Assembly: GCA_937900415.1 (NCBI GenBank)
Contig: CALCEY010000010.1
Location: forward strand, 233,262 to 297,261
Origin: an uncultured Clostridia bacterium
GTDB lineage: Bacteria > Bacillota > Clostridia > Peptostreptococcales > Anaerovoracaceae
Reading direction: 5' to 3'
DNA length: 64,000 nt
The position numbers and the translations under genes were made by a program. The notes under the pieces are model-generated. The model saw only the letters and a program-made list of their open reading frames with translations, had not been told where the DNA came from and ran no database searches. Below are positions 41,962 through 50,774 of the stretch, piece by piece; position 1 is the first letter of the stretch, and every line of letters starts with the position of its first letter.

Positions 41962-43422
41962 ATGCTCAAGCCCAATAAAATTTGCAGTTACTCTCTTGGA
42001 TATATGGGACAGGGAGCTGCATACAACTTTATGTCAACTTACTTCATAGTGTTCATGACCGATTGCGCCGGTATGAATTCAGCCCTTTCTGCCTCCATAA
42101 TGTCCATCGCGCTGCTGACTGAAGTGGTTTCCGGAATGGCAATAGGAAACATTTCCGACAACTGTACTTCTGCTATGGGCAAACGCAGACCCTTTATTTT
42201 GTTTGCCTGTCTGACGCTTCCGCCTATAATAATGCTGCTTTTTATGCCAATTGAAGCAGGCGGCAATTTAAAATTCATATATTATTTAATTTTCAGCATT
42301 CTTTTCAGAATTTCATTTTCTTCATACGAAATCCCCGGCAATGCTTTCGGTGCGGAAATCGCTTCAGGCTATGACGAGAGAACCTTGCTGAGGACAGTAT
42401 CGAGGATTTTCGGCATTTTAGGGAACACCGCCGCATACATCTTTCCGCTTTTGATGCTCGACGCAGTAAAAAGCCCGTCGAACAGCTGGAGAATATCAGC
42501 AGCCGTTATCGCCTTTATCTGCTTTTCCACCTGGCTGGCAACCTTTTTCTTTACAAAACCTTATTCCATCTGTGGTAAAAAAGCCCTACCTGCTCAATCA
42601 GGCGGTTCGGCCTCCTCCGACAGCAAATTTACAGAAAAGTCCGATAGGCCCGCAGGGAAAAACGGTCTGCTGAAAAATATACTTTCAAACTATTTTCAGC
42701 TTTCAAAGCTCAGGCCCATGCGAATACTTATAATCTACAAGGCGGCCTTTTCCTGCGCCATAGCTTTGTTTAACATAGGCACCGTCTATTATATGAGGTA
42801 CTGCGCCGGTCTTTCCAACACATACATATCCGGCGTCTATTTCATTACTTCAGCCGTCTTTTTGACTACCACGCCGCTCGTCAATAAGATGGCTCTCAAG
42901 CTGGGGAAAGCCAATCAACAAAAAATTTTCCTCGGCTCGGCAGCCTTGACAGGCCTTTCGATATTCTTCTTTTTTCCGGAATCGATCGCAGCCACCTTCG
43001 TTTACATCGCCATCTTTGCCGCGGCGCAGAACAGCTTCTGGCAGCTGAGCACGCCAATCTTTTACGATATTGTTGAAGTAGACGAATTCGTAAACGGAAA
43101 AAAACGCGAAGGCGACATCATGTCCATGGTATCTGTCCTCGGTACGCTGTCCACCTCCGTCATAGTACAGATATTCGGCGTGTTGCTGAATTTTTCCGGA
43201 TACGACCCGGCGGAAACCGTACAGCCTGAGACAGTAGTCACATTTCTCGAGCTTGCCTACGTGTTAGCGCCGTCTCTTTGTTTTCTAACAGGAGCAGCTG
43301 CGCTGGCCAAATTTTCTCTAAACAAAAAAACCTTTGCTTCTCTGAGCGCCGCAGTGAAGAAAAAGAACGCCGGAGAAGATTTCTCCGAATATGCGGAGGA
43401 TATAGACAAAATTTTAAAATAA
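41962..43422 (+). CDS. GPH-family (MFS_2) cation symporter
   Basis: 486 residues, about 12 membrane helices. Start chosen at 41962 by alignment with the paralogue at 53951-55339; AGGAG lies about ten bases upstream. A frame open from 41842 runs through the 24-bp repeat and adds low-complexity residues. Shared landmarks are YMGQGAAYNFMSTYF, 'NISDNCTSAMGKRRPFIL' (cytoplasmic loop 2-3) and a late KRREGDIMSMVSVLGTL-like segment (KKREGDIMSMVSVLGTLSTS). GPH carriers usually move sugars or uronates with Na+/H+, but the surrounding genes suggest an organic acid or amino acid here. First gene after the sigma-54 promoter. Confidence 0.85.
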   Translation: MLKPNKICSYSLGYMGQGAAYNFMSTYFIVFMTDCAGMNSALSASIMSIALLTEVVSGMAIGNISDNCTSAMGKRRPFILFACLTLPPIIMLLFMPIEAGGNLKFIYYLIFSILFRISFSSYEIPGNAFGAEIASGYDERTLLRTVSRIFGILGNTAAYIFPLLMLDAVKSPSNSWRISAAVIAFICFSTWLATFFFTKPYSICGKKALPAQSGGSASSDSKFTEKSDRPAGKNGLLKNILSNYFQLSKLRPMRILIIYKAAFSCAIALFNIGTVYYMRYCAGLSNTYISGVYFITSAVFLTTTPLVNKMALKLGKANQQKIFLGSAALTGLSIFFFFPESIAATFVYIAIFAAAQNSFWQLSTPIFYDIVEVDEFVNGKKREGDIMSMVSVLGTLSTSVIVQIFGVLLNFSGYDPAETVQPETVVTFLELAYVLAPSLCFLTGAAALAKFSLNKKTFASLSAAVKKKNAGEDFSEYAEDIDKILK

Positions 43423-43482
43423 GCCTTGGCACAAAAATTGCTTTTGTTAGAATCAACAACTTTTTAATTCAGGAGGAGCAAA

Positions 43483-44478
43483 ATGAAATTTAACAGAATT
43501 ATTGAGACTGTGGATACTCATACTGCCGGTGAGCCTACAAGAATTATCTTAAGCGGCATACCGAAGCTTGTCGGAAACTCCGTGAGGGAAAAGCGAGACT
43601 ATTTCAAAGAGCATTATGATTATATCCGCACCAGACTCACTTACGAGCCGAGAGGCCATGCCGGAATGCTGCTGGCGGCAGTAGTTCCGCCTTCAAGTCC
43701 CGAAGCGGATTTCGGTATCTTCTACATGGACGACGTACAGTATCTTGATATGTGCGGCCATGCAACCATAGGCGTAGGAACAGCGCTTCAGGAAATCGGC
43801 CTCGTTCCCAAAGAGCACAAAGACGCCTATGTCATAGAAACCCCTGCCGGACTTGTTACTATACGTAACAATTTCAACGAATCAGGAACATTCGTAAAAA
43901 GCTGTTCAATTCAAAACGTCAACAGTTTCGTAATTGAAAATGAAATACGCATAGACGTTGACGACATCAAGGACATTCCTGTGAACATAGCATACGGCGG
44001 CAATGTTTTCGCCATAGTTCCCGCAGCTAAATTCAATGTGGAAATCCTGCCGAAAAATGCGCCTAAGCTCATGTACTATTCTGCAAAGATACGCCAGGCA
44101 TGCGATAAAATAATCGGCAGGGACGAGTATAAAATTTCCCTCGTTCAATGGTACGACACTCCTAAATATAAAGAGTCTGACCTGCGCGTGGTACACAGCT
44201 CCGGCTACGGCTCGCCTGACCGTTCTCCGGGAGGCACGGGAACGAGCGCAAAGCTGGCATGGCTCGGAGAAAACGGCATGCTGGAAATTGAGCAGCCTTT
44301 CGTTCACGAAGGCATAGTAGACGGTAAATTCATAGGTAAAATCAAGGCTGTAACAGAAGTCGGCGGACGTAAGGAATATGTCACCGAAATAACGGGAGAA
44401 GCAAGAATTACAGGCTTCCACAAATTTGTCTTTGATGAAGAGGACGACCATCTGGTGGAAGGATTTCTCTTTGAATAA
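43483..44478 (+). CDS. Proline racemase superfamily enzyme with only one catalytic cysteine
   Basis: 331 residues. The fold and motifs are those of proline racemase, hydroxyproline epimerase and trans-3-hydroxyproline dehydratase: ETVDTHTAGEPTRIILSG at the start, MCGHATIG with Cys91 in the first catalytic position, and PDRSPGGTGTSAKLA near the end. In racemases and epimerases the second site reads SPCGTGT with Cys; in trans-3-hydroxyproline dehydratases it is Thr. Here it is Gly250. A two-base racemase mechanism is therefore unlikely; a one-base dehydratase or elimination is more plausible, but the substrate is not known. The AGGAGGAGC RBS is strong. Lies 60 bases after the GPH gene. Confidence 0.88.
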   Translation: MKFNRIIETVDTHTAGEPTRIILSGIPKLVGNSVREKRDYFKEHYDYIRTRLTYEPRGHAGMLLAAVVPPSSPEADFGIFYMDDVQYLDMCGHATIGVGTALQEIGLVPKEHKDAYVIETPAGLVTIRNNFNESGTFVKSCSIQNVNSFVIENEIRIDVDDIKDIPVNIAYGGNVFAIVPAAKFNVEILPKNAPKLMYYSAKIRQACDKIIGRDEYKISLVQWYDTPKYKESDLRVVHSSGYGSPDRSPGGTGTSAKLAWLGENGMLEIEQPFVHEGIVDGKFIGKIKAVTEVGGRKEYVTEITGEARITGFHKFVFDEEDDHLVEGFLFE

Positions 44479-44502
44479 CTGATTTCAAAAGGGAGGCGGA
44501 AA

Positions 44503-45918
44503 ATGAAACAAAATGATGAAAAATTAAAATGGCTTTTGGAAAACTTCAACTACATAGATTCCTTCACCGCCATTGACGATACGGGAAAAATAATAGTCAA
44601 GCAACGTTTCAATCCGAGATATTCCGAAGAAGAAAACAGAATTGACAACGAGTGGTCCGTAAATAAAAATCTATTAGAGGTTTTCCCCTCCCTCAATCCC
44701 GAGGAAAGCTCGCTGCTTCAGTCTCTTTCCACAGGCAAGGTCATATATTACGAAAAACAGCAGACGTGGAATCATGCCGGCCGCCGGGTTGTAACCAATA
44801 ACATAACCTTTCCCATAATTTCAAAGGGAAATATCGTCGGCGCCGTAGAGATTTCAAGAGACGTAACACACATAGAGAGCAATATAAAAGGCAAACGCCT
44901 GGCCTTCAAAACAAATAAACCAAACAGCGGCGCCAAGTACGTCATAAACGATATAATTACATGCAATCAGTCTATGAGGGCAATCAAGAAAACCATAATG
45001 CAGATAGCCAACAGCAAATCCTCGGTTCTGGTATACGGCGAAACGGGAACCGGCAAGGAGCTTGTGGTTTCAGCCATTCACAGCTCAAGCTACCGTAAAA
45101 ATAAGCCCTTTATAGCTTTAAACTGCGCCGCTCTGCCGGAAAGCATATTAGAGGGTCTTCTCTTCGGCTCAAGAAAAGGAGCTTTTACCGGAGCCGAAAA
45201 CAAAAAAGGTCTGTTTGAAGAGGCTGACGGAGGAAGTATCTATCTCGATGAAATAAATTCTATGCCCATAGCTCTGCAAGCCAAGCTTCTGAGAGTTTTA
45301 CAGGAAAAGACCGTAATGCCTCTTGGGGAATCCAGATCAATAGATATAGACGTTCGCGTAATAGCCTCCACCAATCAGCCGGTAGAAGAGCTCCTCGCCT
45401 CAAGAGCCATGAGAGAGGATCTTCTTTACAGGCTCAATACCATAAGCATAGACATCCCTCCCTTGAGAGAACGAACGGAGGACATCGTTATCCTCGTGGA
45501 ATATTTCATCAAGAAATATAATCAGGAGTTTGAAAAAAACGTCATTGGAATAAGCGAAAACGCCCTTCTTTTCCTCATGGACAATGAATGGAAGGGCAAC
45601 GTACGCGAGCTGGAGCATGCCATCGAATCAGCTATGAATATGGTGGAAAGCGGCGAGAAAATAGGCCTTGAACATCTTCCGGCCTATCTTACGATGCCGG
45701 AGCCGAAAATCAATCTGAGCAGCAGTATATATCACACCAGTGATTTTTCACTGACCGAAGCTATGGAAAGCTACGAGAAGAAGCTTATCATATCGGCTCT
45801 TCACCAAAGCGGCTGGAAGATAGTGGACGCTGCGAAAAAGCTTCAGATACCTCGCACATCTCTGCAATACAAAATGGAAAAATACGGCATAAAAAAGAAC
45901 GGAAATCCGTCGTTGTAG
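44503..45918 (+). CDS. Sigma-54-dependent transcriptional activator (PAS-AAA-Fis type)
   Basis: 471 residues. N-terminal PAS-like sensor (about 10-130), AAA+ domain with Walker A GETGTGKE (about 179-186), the sigma-54 contact loop GAFTGA (226-231), and Walker B GGSIYLDEINSM. Sensor region 'VRVIASTNQPVEELLASRAM' and arginine finger region LYRLNTISIDIPPLRER follow. The C-terminal Fis-type HTH is QSGWKIVDAAKKLQIPRTSL (about 438-457). RocR-like in arrangement. It lies between the two sigma-54 promoters and very probably activates them, sensing the pathway's substrate or intermediate through the PAS domain. Starts 24 bases after the racemase-like stop, with RBS GGGAGGCGG. Confidence 0.94.
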   Translation: MKQNDEKLKWLLENFNYIDSFTAIDDTGKIIVKQRFNPRYSEEENRIDNEWSVNKNLLEVFPSLNPEESSLLQSLSTGKVIYYEKQQTWNHAGRRVVTNNITFPIISKGNIVGAVEISRDVTHIESNIKGKRLAFKTNKPNSGAKYVINDIITCNQSMRAIKKTIMQIANSKSSVLVYGETGTGKELVVSAIHSSSYRKNKPFIALNCAALPESILEGLLFGSRKGAFTGAENKKGLFEEADGGSIYLDEINSMPIALQAKLLRVLQEKTVMPLGESRSIDIDVRVIASTNQPVEELLASRAMREDLLYRLNTISIDIPPLRERTEDIVILVEYFIKKYNQEFEKNVIGISENALLFLMDNEWKGNVRELEHAIESAMNMVESGEKIGLEHLPAYLTMPEPKINLSSSIYHTSDFSLTEAMESYEKKLIISALHQSGWKIVDAAKKLQIPRTSLQYKMEKYGIKKNGNPSL

Positions 45919-45936
45919 GACGGATTTCCGTCTTTT
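45899..45936 (+). terminator. Terminator of the activator gene, overlapping its stop codon
   Basis: Stem ACGGAAATCCGTC / GACGGATTTCCGT (45899-45911 with 45919-45931), 7-base loop containing the TAG stop (45916-45918), followed by CTTTT. The right arm is itself a palindrome (GACGGA-TT-TCCGTC, 45919-45932). Confidence 0.75.
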
Positions 45937-46002
45937 AACCAAAACCGGACAACAAATATCAAAATCTTACAAAAAAGCCCTCCTTTTAGACGGATATTCG
46001 TC
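45919..46002. promoter_or_regulatory. Two GACGGA-type palindromes, candidate enhancer sites for the sigma-54 activator
   Basis: GACGGATTTCCGTC at 45919-45932 and GACGGATATTCGTC at 45989-46002. They lie about 190 and 120 bases upstream of the -12 box at 46119-46122, the usual distance for activator binding. The second sits in the loop of a terminator-like stem AAAAGCCC / GGGCTTTT (45973-45980 with 46011-46018). Confidence 0.55.
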
Positions 46003-46106
46003 ATTTCAGGGGGCTTTTCCCGTTTCAAAGCACACCATCTCTGCTTGTGACGGGCCTCTGTCACTTTCTCCGCCGTTTCTTTTTTATAAAACAGCTATGA
46101 TTTCAG

Positions 46107-46122
46107 TTGGCATTATTTTTGC
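46107..46122 (+). promoter_or_regulatory. Sigma-54 (-24/-12) promoter of the NhaC-lyase-MmgE operon
   Basis: TTGGCA (46107-46112), six bases, TTGC (46119-46122), with GG-to-GC spacing as in the consensus. Transcription should begin near 46134, about 47 bases before the NhaC-type ATG. Confidence 0.85.
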
Positions 46123-46180
46123 GTTTTAAATAAAATAAAAGGTCTTACGACCGAAAAAATTTTTATAAGGAGGTAGAAAC

Positions 46181-47701
46181 ATGGAAGAAGTAGTAAACTT
46201 TGGAGTGTTATCACTGATCCCGGCCATATTGGCAGTAGTTTTAGCCTTTTGGACCAAGAACGTAGTCATATCCCTGCTGATAAGTTTATACACAGGCGCC
46301 CTCATAATAGCGTCGTGGAATCCTTGGCAGGCATTGCAGGACATGTTCAGCAATTATTTATTCGTAAACATTACAGACAGCGGCAATGCGCAAACTGTAA
46401 TAATGATGTCTTTTGTCGGAGGCTTTGTAGCTCTGATTGAAAAATCAGGAGGAGCGAAAGCCTTTGCCAGAGCCATCGCAAGCAAAGTAACGAGCAAATC
46501 TACAGCTCAGGGCTGCACCTGGATAGGCGGACTTGCCATATTCTTCTCAGATTCCGGCAACAGCTTGATTCTGGGCCCTATCTTCCGCCCTATCATGGAC
46601 CGTCTGAAAGTATCCAGAGCCAAGCTGGCTTACATATTGGACTCCACCTCATCTCCCGTATGTATTCTAATACCGGTTACCGGCTGGGGCGTTTATATTA
46701 TGAGTATAATAGCAACTGAGTATGAAAACCTCGGAATTCAGGAAAATGACGTTTCCGCTTTCATGCACGCGATGCCTTATCAGTTCTATGCCATACTGGC
46801 GCTGCTTCTCGTTCCTCTGATAGCCTTCGGAAAAAGAGATTTCGGCCCTATGGCGATAGCTGAAGAAAACGCCAAGCACGGTCTCACAGCCGAACAAATG
46901 GCTGCGGACGAAGAAGTTGCCGTATCAGAAGACGCTCATGTATCTGCCTGGAACATGATTATTCCTCTGATAGTTCTGTTTGTTACAATATTTACCATGT
47001 TTATCGGCTGGGGCTTCCCTACGCAAAACGTACCGGGCTCAAAGATAAGAATCGCCCTGACCTCAGGCTATTTCCTTGCCTCTATCGTCCTTGGAGTCAT
47101 GATTATCAAGCAGAAGCTGATGTCCTTCAACGATGTATTTGACACCTTCATAGGCGGCATCAAAAAAATGGCCGGCATACTGGTAATCATCATATGCGCC
47201 TGGGGTGTAGGCGGAGTTTGCAGCAACCTTGGAACCTCTTCCTTCATAGTAGAGGCCACCATAGACGTAATCCCTGCCAGCATGGTACCTGCTATGCTCT
47301 TCCTGATAGGAGCAGTAATTTCCTTTGCTACAGGCACTTCATGGGGAACCATGGCAATCCTGCTCCCTCTTGGAATCAACATGGCATACAGCTTTGAAGT
47401 TTCCGAATACATCACCATAGCAGCAGTCCTCAGCGGCTCGCTCTTCGGAGACCACTGCGCGCCTATTTCGGATACCACGGTAATGTCTTCAATGGCAGCA
47501 GGCTGCAACCATATCGAACACGTAAAAACTCAAATTCCTTATGCGCTGCTGGCGGCAATTGCAGCTTTCATCTCCTATCTGATTCTGGGAGTTACGGAAG
47601 TCTCCGCAGCTATCGCCCTCCCTGTAGCTATAGTAATCTTAGTCGTTCTCTACTTTATTTGCGCTAAGCTTTTCGGCAAAAAAACCGCAGGCGCAAATTA
47701 A
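46181..47701 (+). CDS. NhaC-family Na+/H+ or substrate antiporter (operon member)
   Basis: 506 residues, about 12 membrane helices. NhaC features: SFVGGFVALIEKSGGAKAFA, FFSDSGNSLILGPIFRPIMD, a glycine-rich FATGTSWGTMAILLPLG (about 383-400), and GSLFGDHCAPISDTTVMSS (about 427-445). The family includes true Na+/H+ antiporters and organic-acid exchangers such as malate/lactate carriers. As first gene of an operon with a C-N lyase and an MmgE/PrpD protein, it is likelier to carry the substrate or a product than only to keep pH. The RBS AAGGAGG is seven bases upstream. Confidence 0.88.
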   Translation: MEEVVNFGVLSLIPAILAVVLAFWTKNVVISLLISLYTGALIIASWNPWQALQDMFSNYLFVNITDSGNAQTVIMMSFVGGFVALIEKSGGAKAFARAIASKVTSKSTAQGCTWIGGLAIFFSDSGNSLILGPIFRPIMDRLKVSRAKLAYILDSTSSPVCILIPVTGWGVYIMSIIATEYENLGIQENDVSAFMHAMPYQFYAILALLLVPLIAFGKRDFGPMAIAEENAKHGLTAEQMAADEEVAVSEDAHVSAWNMIIPLIVLFVTIFTMFIGWGFPTQNVPGSKIRIALTSGYFLASIVLGVMIIKQKLMSFNDVFDTFIGGIKKMAGILVIIICAWGVGGVCSNLGTSSFIVEATIDVIPASMVPAMLFLIGAVISFATGTSWGTMAILLPLGINMAYSFEVSEYITIAAVLSGSLFGDHCAPISDTTVMSSMAAGCNHIEHVKTQIPYALLAAIAAFISYLILGVTEVSAAIALPVAIVILVVLYFICAKLFGKKTAGAN

Positions 47702-47736
47702 AAAGGGACGTGCAAATCAAGCAAGAGGTGTGATGA

Positions 47737-49233
47737 ATGAAAAACATTGATTATGAAAAATACAAAGGTATGGATACCGTCATACTAGATAAGCATGCAG
47801 CAGACACGATAAAAGAGGATTGCCGTTCCTTTCAGTGCCAGCTGGAAAACCATTGTGCCCATGTCATCATGCTGATGGAACAGGGTATAATCACAAAAGA
47901 AGAAGCAAAAAAAATTCTGGGAGCACTTTTGCGCCTCCCGGATATAGGTCCCGAAAACATTCCTTTCAAACCCGGCCTTACCGACCTTTATTCCAACATC
48001 GAGGAATGGCTAATAGAGCGGCTGGGAATAGAAATCGGCGGAAAGGTTCACACGGGAAGATCGAGAAACGATATGAATTCCAGCATTGAAAGAGTCTTCA
48101 CCAGGCGCACCATGCTGGATGTTCTCGAAGCCATGATTCTGCTCATGAAAACCTTGCTTAACATGGCTGAAGAGCATAAAGAGACTGTAATCCCTGGCTA
48201 CACCCATCACTCGCAGCAGGCTCAGCCTGTTACGCTTGGACATTTTTATACCAGCACATTCCAGGCCTTTTCAAGAGACGCCGAACGTCTGCTTGAAGCC
48301 TATAAGCGTGTAAACCTCAGTACCATGGGCGGAGCTGCCATAGCCACCACCGGTTTCCCAATCAGCAGAGAAAGGACGGCGGAGCTTTTGGGATTTGACG
48401 GTTATCTCCTCAATTCCATGGACGCAACTGCTACCCTCGACTTTGCCTATGAGCCAGCCTCTATAATGGCGATATTCATAAACAATGTTGGCAGAATGGT
48501 AGAAAGCATGCTGCTTTGGAATCTGAACGAGGTGGGAATTTCAAGGCTTGCTCTGAAATACTGCTCCTACAGCACGATAATGCCTCAGAAGAGAAATCCC
48601 GTATCTCTCGAAACTCTGAGATATTCCGGAGAATGGACCTACGGAGCCCTTTCAACCATGTTCAACACAATGAAAGCTTATCCGCAGGGTAACGGAAGAG
48701 AACCGGGCTTTGTTGTCAGCCTCTATTATGAAATCGCAGAAAAAATCAAGGAAAGCGCTTATCTTTTAGAGGGCATAGTACGTACTCTGGAGGTAGATAA
48801 AAAAAGAGGCCTTGAAGTAACAAAATGCGGTTTCTGCACAGTTACCGACCTGGCAGACGAGATGGTCAAAAGTCTTGGTCTCTCCTTCTCCGCCGCAAAA
48901 AAAATCGTCGGAAAGCTGGTTACAATCGCACATGATGAACACATTTCAATAGACGAAGCAGACAGCAGGCTCGTCGCCAGGGCAGCAAAGGAAGCCCTCG
49001 GCATTGAGCTTGAAATGGACGATACTCTCATTCGCCACGCTCTCGACCCATGGGAAAACGTAAGCAGGCGCAACCTGCCGGGAGGCCCGAGTCCGGAAAG
49101 GGTTCAGGAAATGGTAGACGCAGGCTGGCAGAAAATTGAAGAAATAAGCGCAGGCTGGCAGAAAAGAGTTGATAACGACAAGGCTGCTTCTCAGCGTCTT
49201 ATGGATCTTGCAAAATCCATTGCGGAGGTTTAA
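47737..49233 (+). CDS. Argininosuccinate-lyase-like C-N lyase (aspartase/fumarase superfamily)
   Basis: 498 residues. Superfamily motifs are intact: GKVHTGRSRNDMNSS (about 102-116), GYTHHSQQAQPVTLGHF (about 154-170) and the signature loop YSTIMPQKRNPVSLE (about 278-292) with its catalytic Ser. It lacks the KLWGGRF start of true argininosuccinate lyases and has HHSQQAQ where ArgH has HLQRAQ. Together with the adjacent MmgE/PrpD gene, this fits EDDS/iminodisuccinate-type lyases that split an N-succinyl amine into fumarate and free amine. Arginine synthesis is less likely because no other arg gene is near. It lies 35 bases after the carrier, with RBS GAGGTGTG. Confidence 0.85.
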   Translation: MKNIDYEKYKGMDTVILDKHAADTIKEDCRSFQCQLENHCAHVIMLMEQGIITKEEAKKILGALLRLPDIGPENIPFKPGLTDLYSNIEEWLIERLGIEIGGKVHTGRSRNDMNSSIERVFTRRTMLDVLEAMILLMKTLLNMAEEHKETVIPGYTHHSQQAQPVTLGHFYTSTFQAFSRDAERLLEAYKRVNLSTMGGAAIATTGFPISRERTAELLGFDGYLLNSMDATATLDFAYEPASIMAIFINNVGRMVESMLLWNLNEVGISRLALKYCSYSTIMPQKRNPVSLETLRYSGEWTYGALSTMFNTMKAYPQGNGREPGFVVSLYYEIAEKIKESAYLLEGIVRTLEVDKKRGLEVTKCGFCTVTDLADEMVKSLGLSFSAAKKIVGKLVTIAHDEHISIDEADSRLVARAAKEALGIELEMDDTLIRHALDPWENVSRRNLPGGPSPERVQEMVDAGWQKIEEISAGWQKRVDNDKAASQRLMDLAKSIAEV

Positions 49234-49235
49234 CT

Positions 49236-50588
49236 ATGGCTCTAAGTAAAATTCTGGCCGACTTCGTCGCAAATTGCGAGGACTTCTCAGATAAAGCGCT
49301 GTATCTTGCCAAAAAATCCATTATAGACTCCATGGGAGCCATGATAATAGGAAGTAAAACACAGCTTGCCAAAAAGGCCGAATACATGGCCGGCAGGGAC
49401 GGCTCCGCAACGGTAATAGGTTTTGGAGGAGGCTATACAGCTAAAGACGCCGCCTTTGTCAACGGAATTTCGGGACATGAGCTGGAGCTGGACGACACGT
49501 CCTCCTCCAATCTCGGGCACCCTACTATCGCAGTCCTCCCTTCTCTGCTTGCTATAGGAGAGGAAACAGGGGCAGATGGAAAAAAGCTTTTGAAAAGCTT
49601 CCTGCTGGCTACCGAAGTTGAATGTAAGATAGGCAGAATCTGTGCAAAATATCTCCATGAAAGAGGCTGGCACGCAAGCAGCATAACAGGAGTCATAGGA
49701 GCTGCCGCAGGCTGTGGATATCTTCTCGGGCAGTCTGCGGATAAAATATCAGACTCCATAGGAATAGCCGCTTCAATGGCCTCAGGTGTACGTGAAAATT
49801 TCGGCACGGCAACTAAATCCATTCACATAGGAAAAACCTGTCAAGATGGCTTACACGCCGCACAGCTGGCTGAAATAGGCTTCAATTCCTCTCCTTCCGC
49901 TCTGGACGGAAAGGAAGGCTATCTGTTTGAGTATTCAACCCACAGATTTGGGGACTTCGGAGAGGATTTCGCCAAAACACTCGGAAACGACTGGGACGTA
50001 TGCTCTCCCGGCTTCGCCATAAAACGTTATCCGTCTTGCAGCAGCAGTCACAGAGCCATCGACGGACTGATAGCCCTGATAGAAGAGAATCATATCAAAG
50101 CGCCGGACATAAAGAGAATAGCTATAGGCCTAAGCAAGCCTGCAATGCGTGAGCTTGTAACGCCTTATCCCAAAAACGGAGAGGAAGCGAAGTTCAGCAT
50201 AGGATTTCAGATAGCTCTCTATCTCAACAAAATAGAGAACATGCCTGAAAACTACACACCTGAAATCATCTTCAGACCTTCCGTCCAAGCTTTAATTCAA
50301 AAGACATCCATGTACAACAGGGAGGAATATGATGAACTCCCTTCCGACATGGGAGTGGGTCCGGCCTTCGTAACCATAGAAACTACAGACGGAAAAAACT
50401 TTTCAAAAGAGCAGGTATATCCCGTAGGTCACCTGACAAATCCTATGTCAGACCGACAGATATATGACAAATACATGAAGTGCACCGAAGCTATCCTCGG
50501 CGCAGGCAACGCTGAAAACCTGCATGAAATGCTATTCTCGCTGGAAAGGATCAGAGATATAAAGGAAATTATGAGATTTACCTATTGA
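49236..50588 (+). CDS. MmgE/PrpD-family protein (possible iminodisuccinate-type epimerase)
   Basis: 450 residues, full length. MmgE/PrpD landmarks: 'AAFVNGISGHELELDD' (about 72-87), 'SNLGHPTIAVLPSLLA' (about 91-106), KSIHIGKTCQDGLHAAQLA (about 194-212) and KRYPSCSSSHRAIDGL (about 264-279). The family includes 2-methylcitrate dehydratase, cis-aconitate decarboxylase and iminodisuccinate epimerase. No methylcitrate genes are present. Its start is two bases past the lyase stop, so the two are translationally coupled. Epimerase followed by lyase is the established order for iminodisuccinate, which supports a similar job. The exact reaction is an inference. Confidence 0.85.
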   Translation: MALSKILADFVANCEDFSDKALYLAKKSIIDSMGAMIIGSKTQLAKKAEYMAGRDGSATVIGFGGGYTAKDAAFVNGISGHELELDDTSSSNLGHPTIAVLPSLLAIGEETGADGKKLLKSFLLATEVECKIGRICAKYLHERGWHASSITGVIGAAAGCGYLLGQSADKISDSIGIAASMASGVRENFGTATKSIHIGKTCQDGLHAAQLAEIGFNSSPSALDGKEGYLFEYSTHRFGDFGEDFAKTLGNDWDVCSPGFAIKRYPSCSSSHRAIDGLIALIEENHIKAPDIKRIAIGLSKPAMRELVTPYPKNGEEAKFSIGFQIALYLNKIENMPENYTPEIIFRPSVQALIQKTSMYNREEYDELPSDMGVGPAFVTIETTDGKNFSKEQVYPVGHLTNPMSDRQIYDKYMKCTEAILGAGNAENLHEMLFSLERIRDIKEIMRFTY

Positions 50589-50616
50589 TTCTTATCACTG
50601 TAATGAAAAGCGAATA

Positions 50617-50645
50617 CCCGCCGATTGAATCGGCGGGCATTTCTA
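50617..50645 (+). terminator. Terminator of the NhaC-lyase-MmgE operon
   Basis: Perfect 9-bp stem CCCGCCGAT / ATCGGCGGG (50617-50625 with 50629-50637), 3-base loop, followed by CATTTCT. It starts 28 bases after the MmgE/PrpD stop. Confidence 0.85.
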
Positions 50646-50774
50646 AATAAGATTATTTATTCATTTTATTTAATTACTTCAAACTTCATCTGCTTATTTT
50701 CTTTGTTTACTGAATTTTCATGATTCATAAATATATTATCTACTATCTCAGAAAAATCATAAGATTATAAATTA

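Noticed and set aside
47737..49233. Lyase as the arginine-biosynthesis argH
   Set aside because: No argG or other arg gene nearby, altered substrate motif, sigma-54 control and an MmgE/PrpD partner all argue against it, though activity on argininosuccinate is not excluded.
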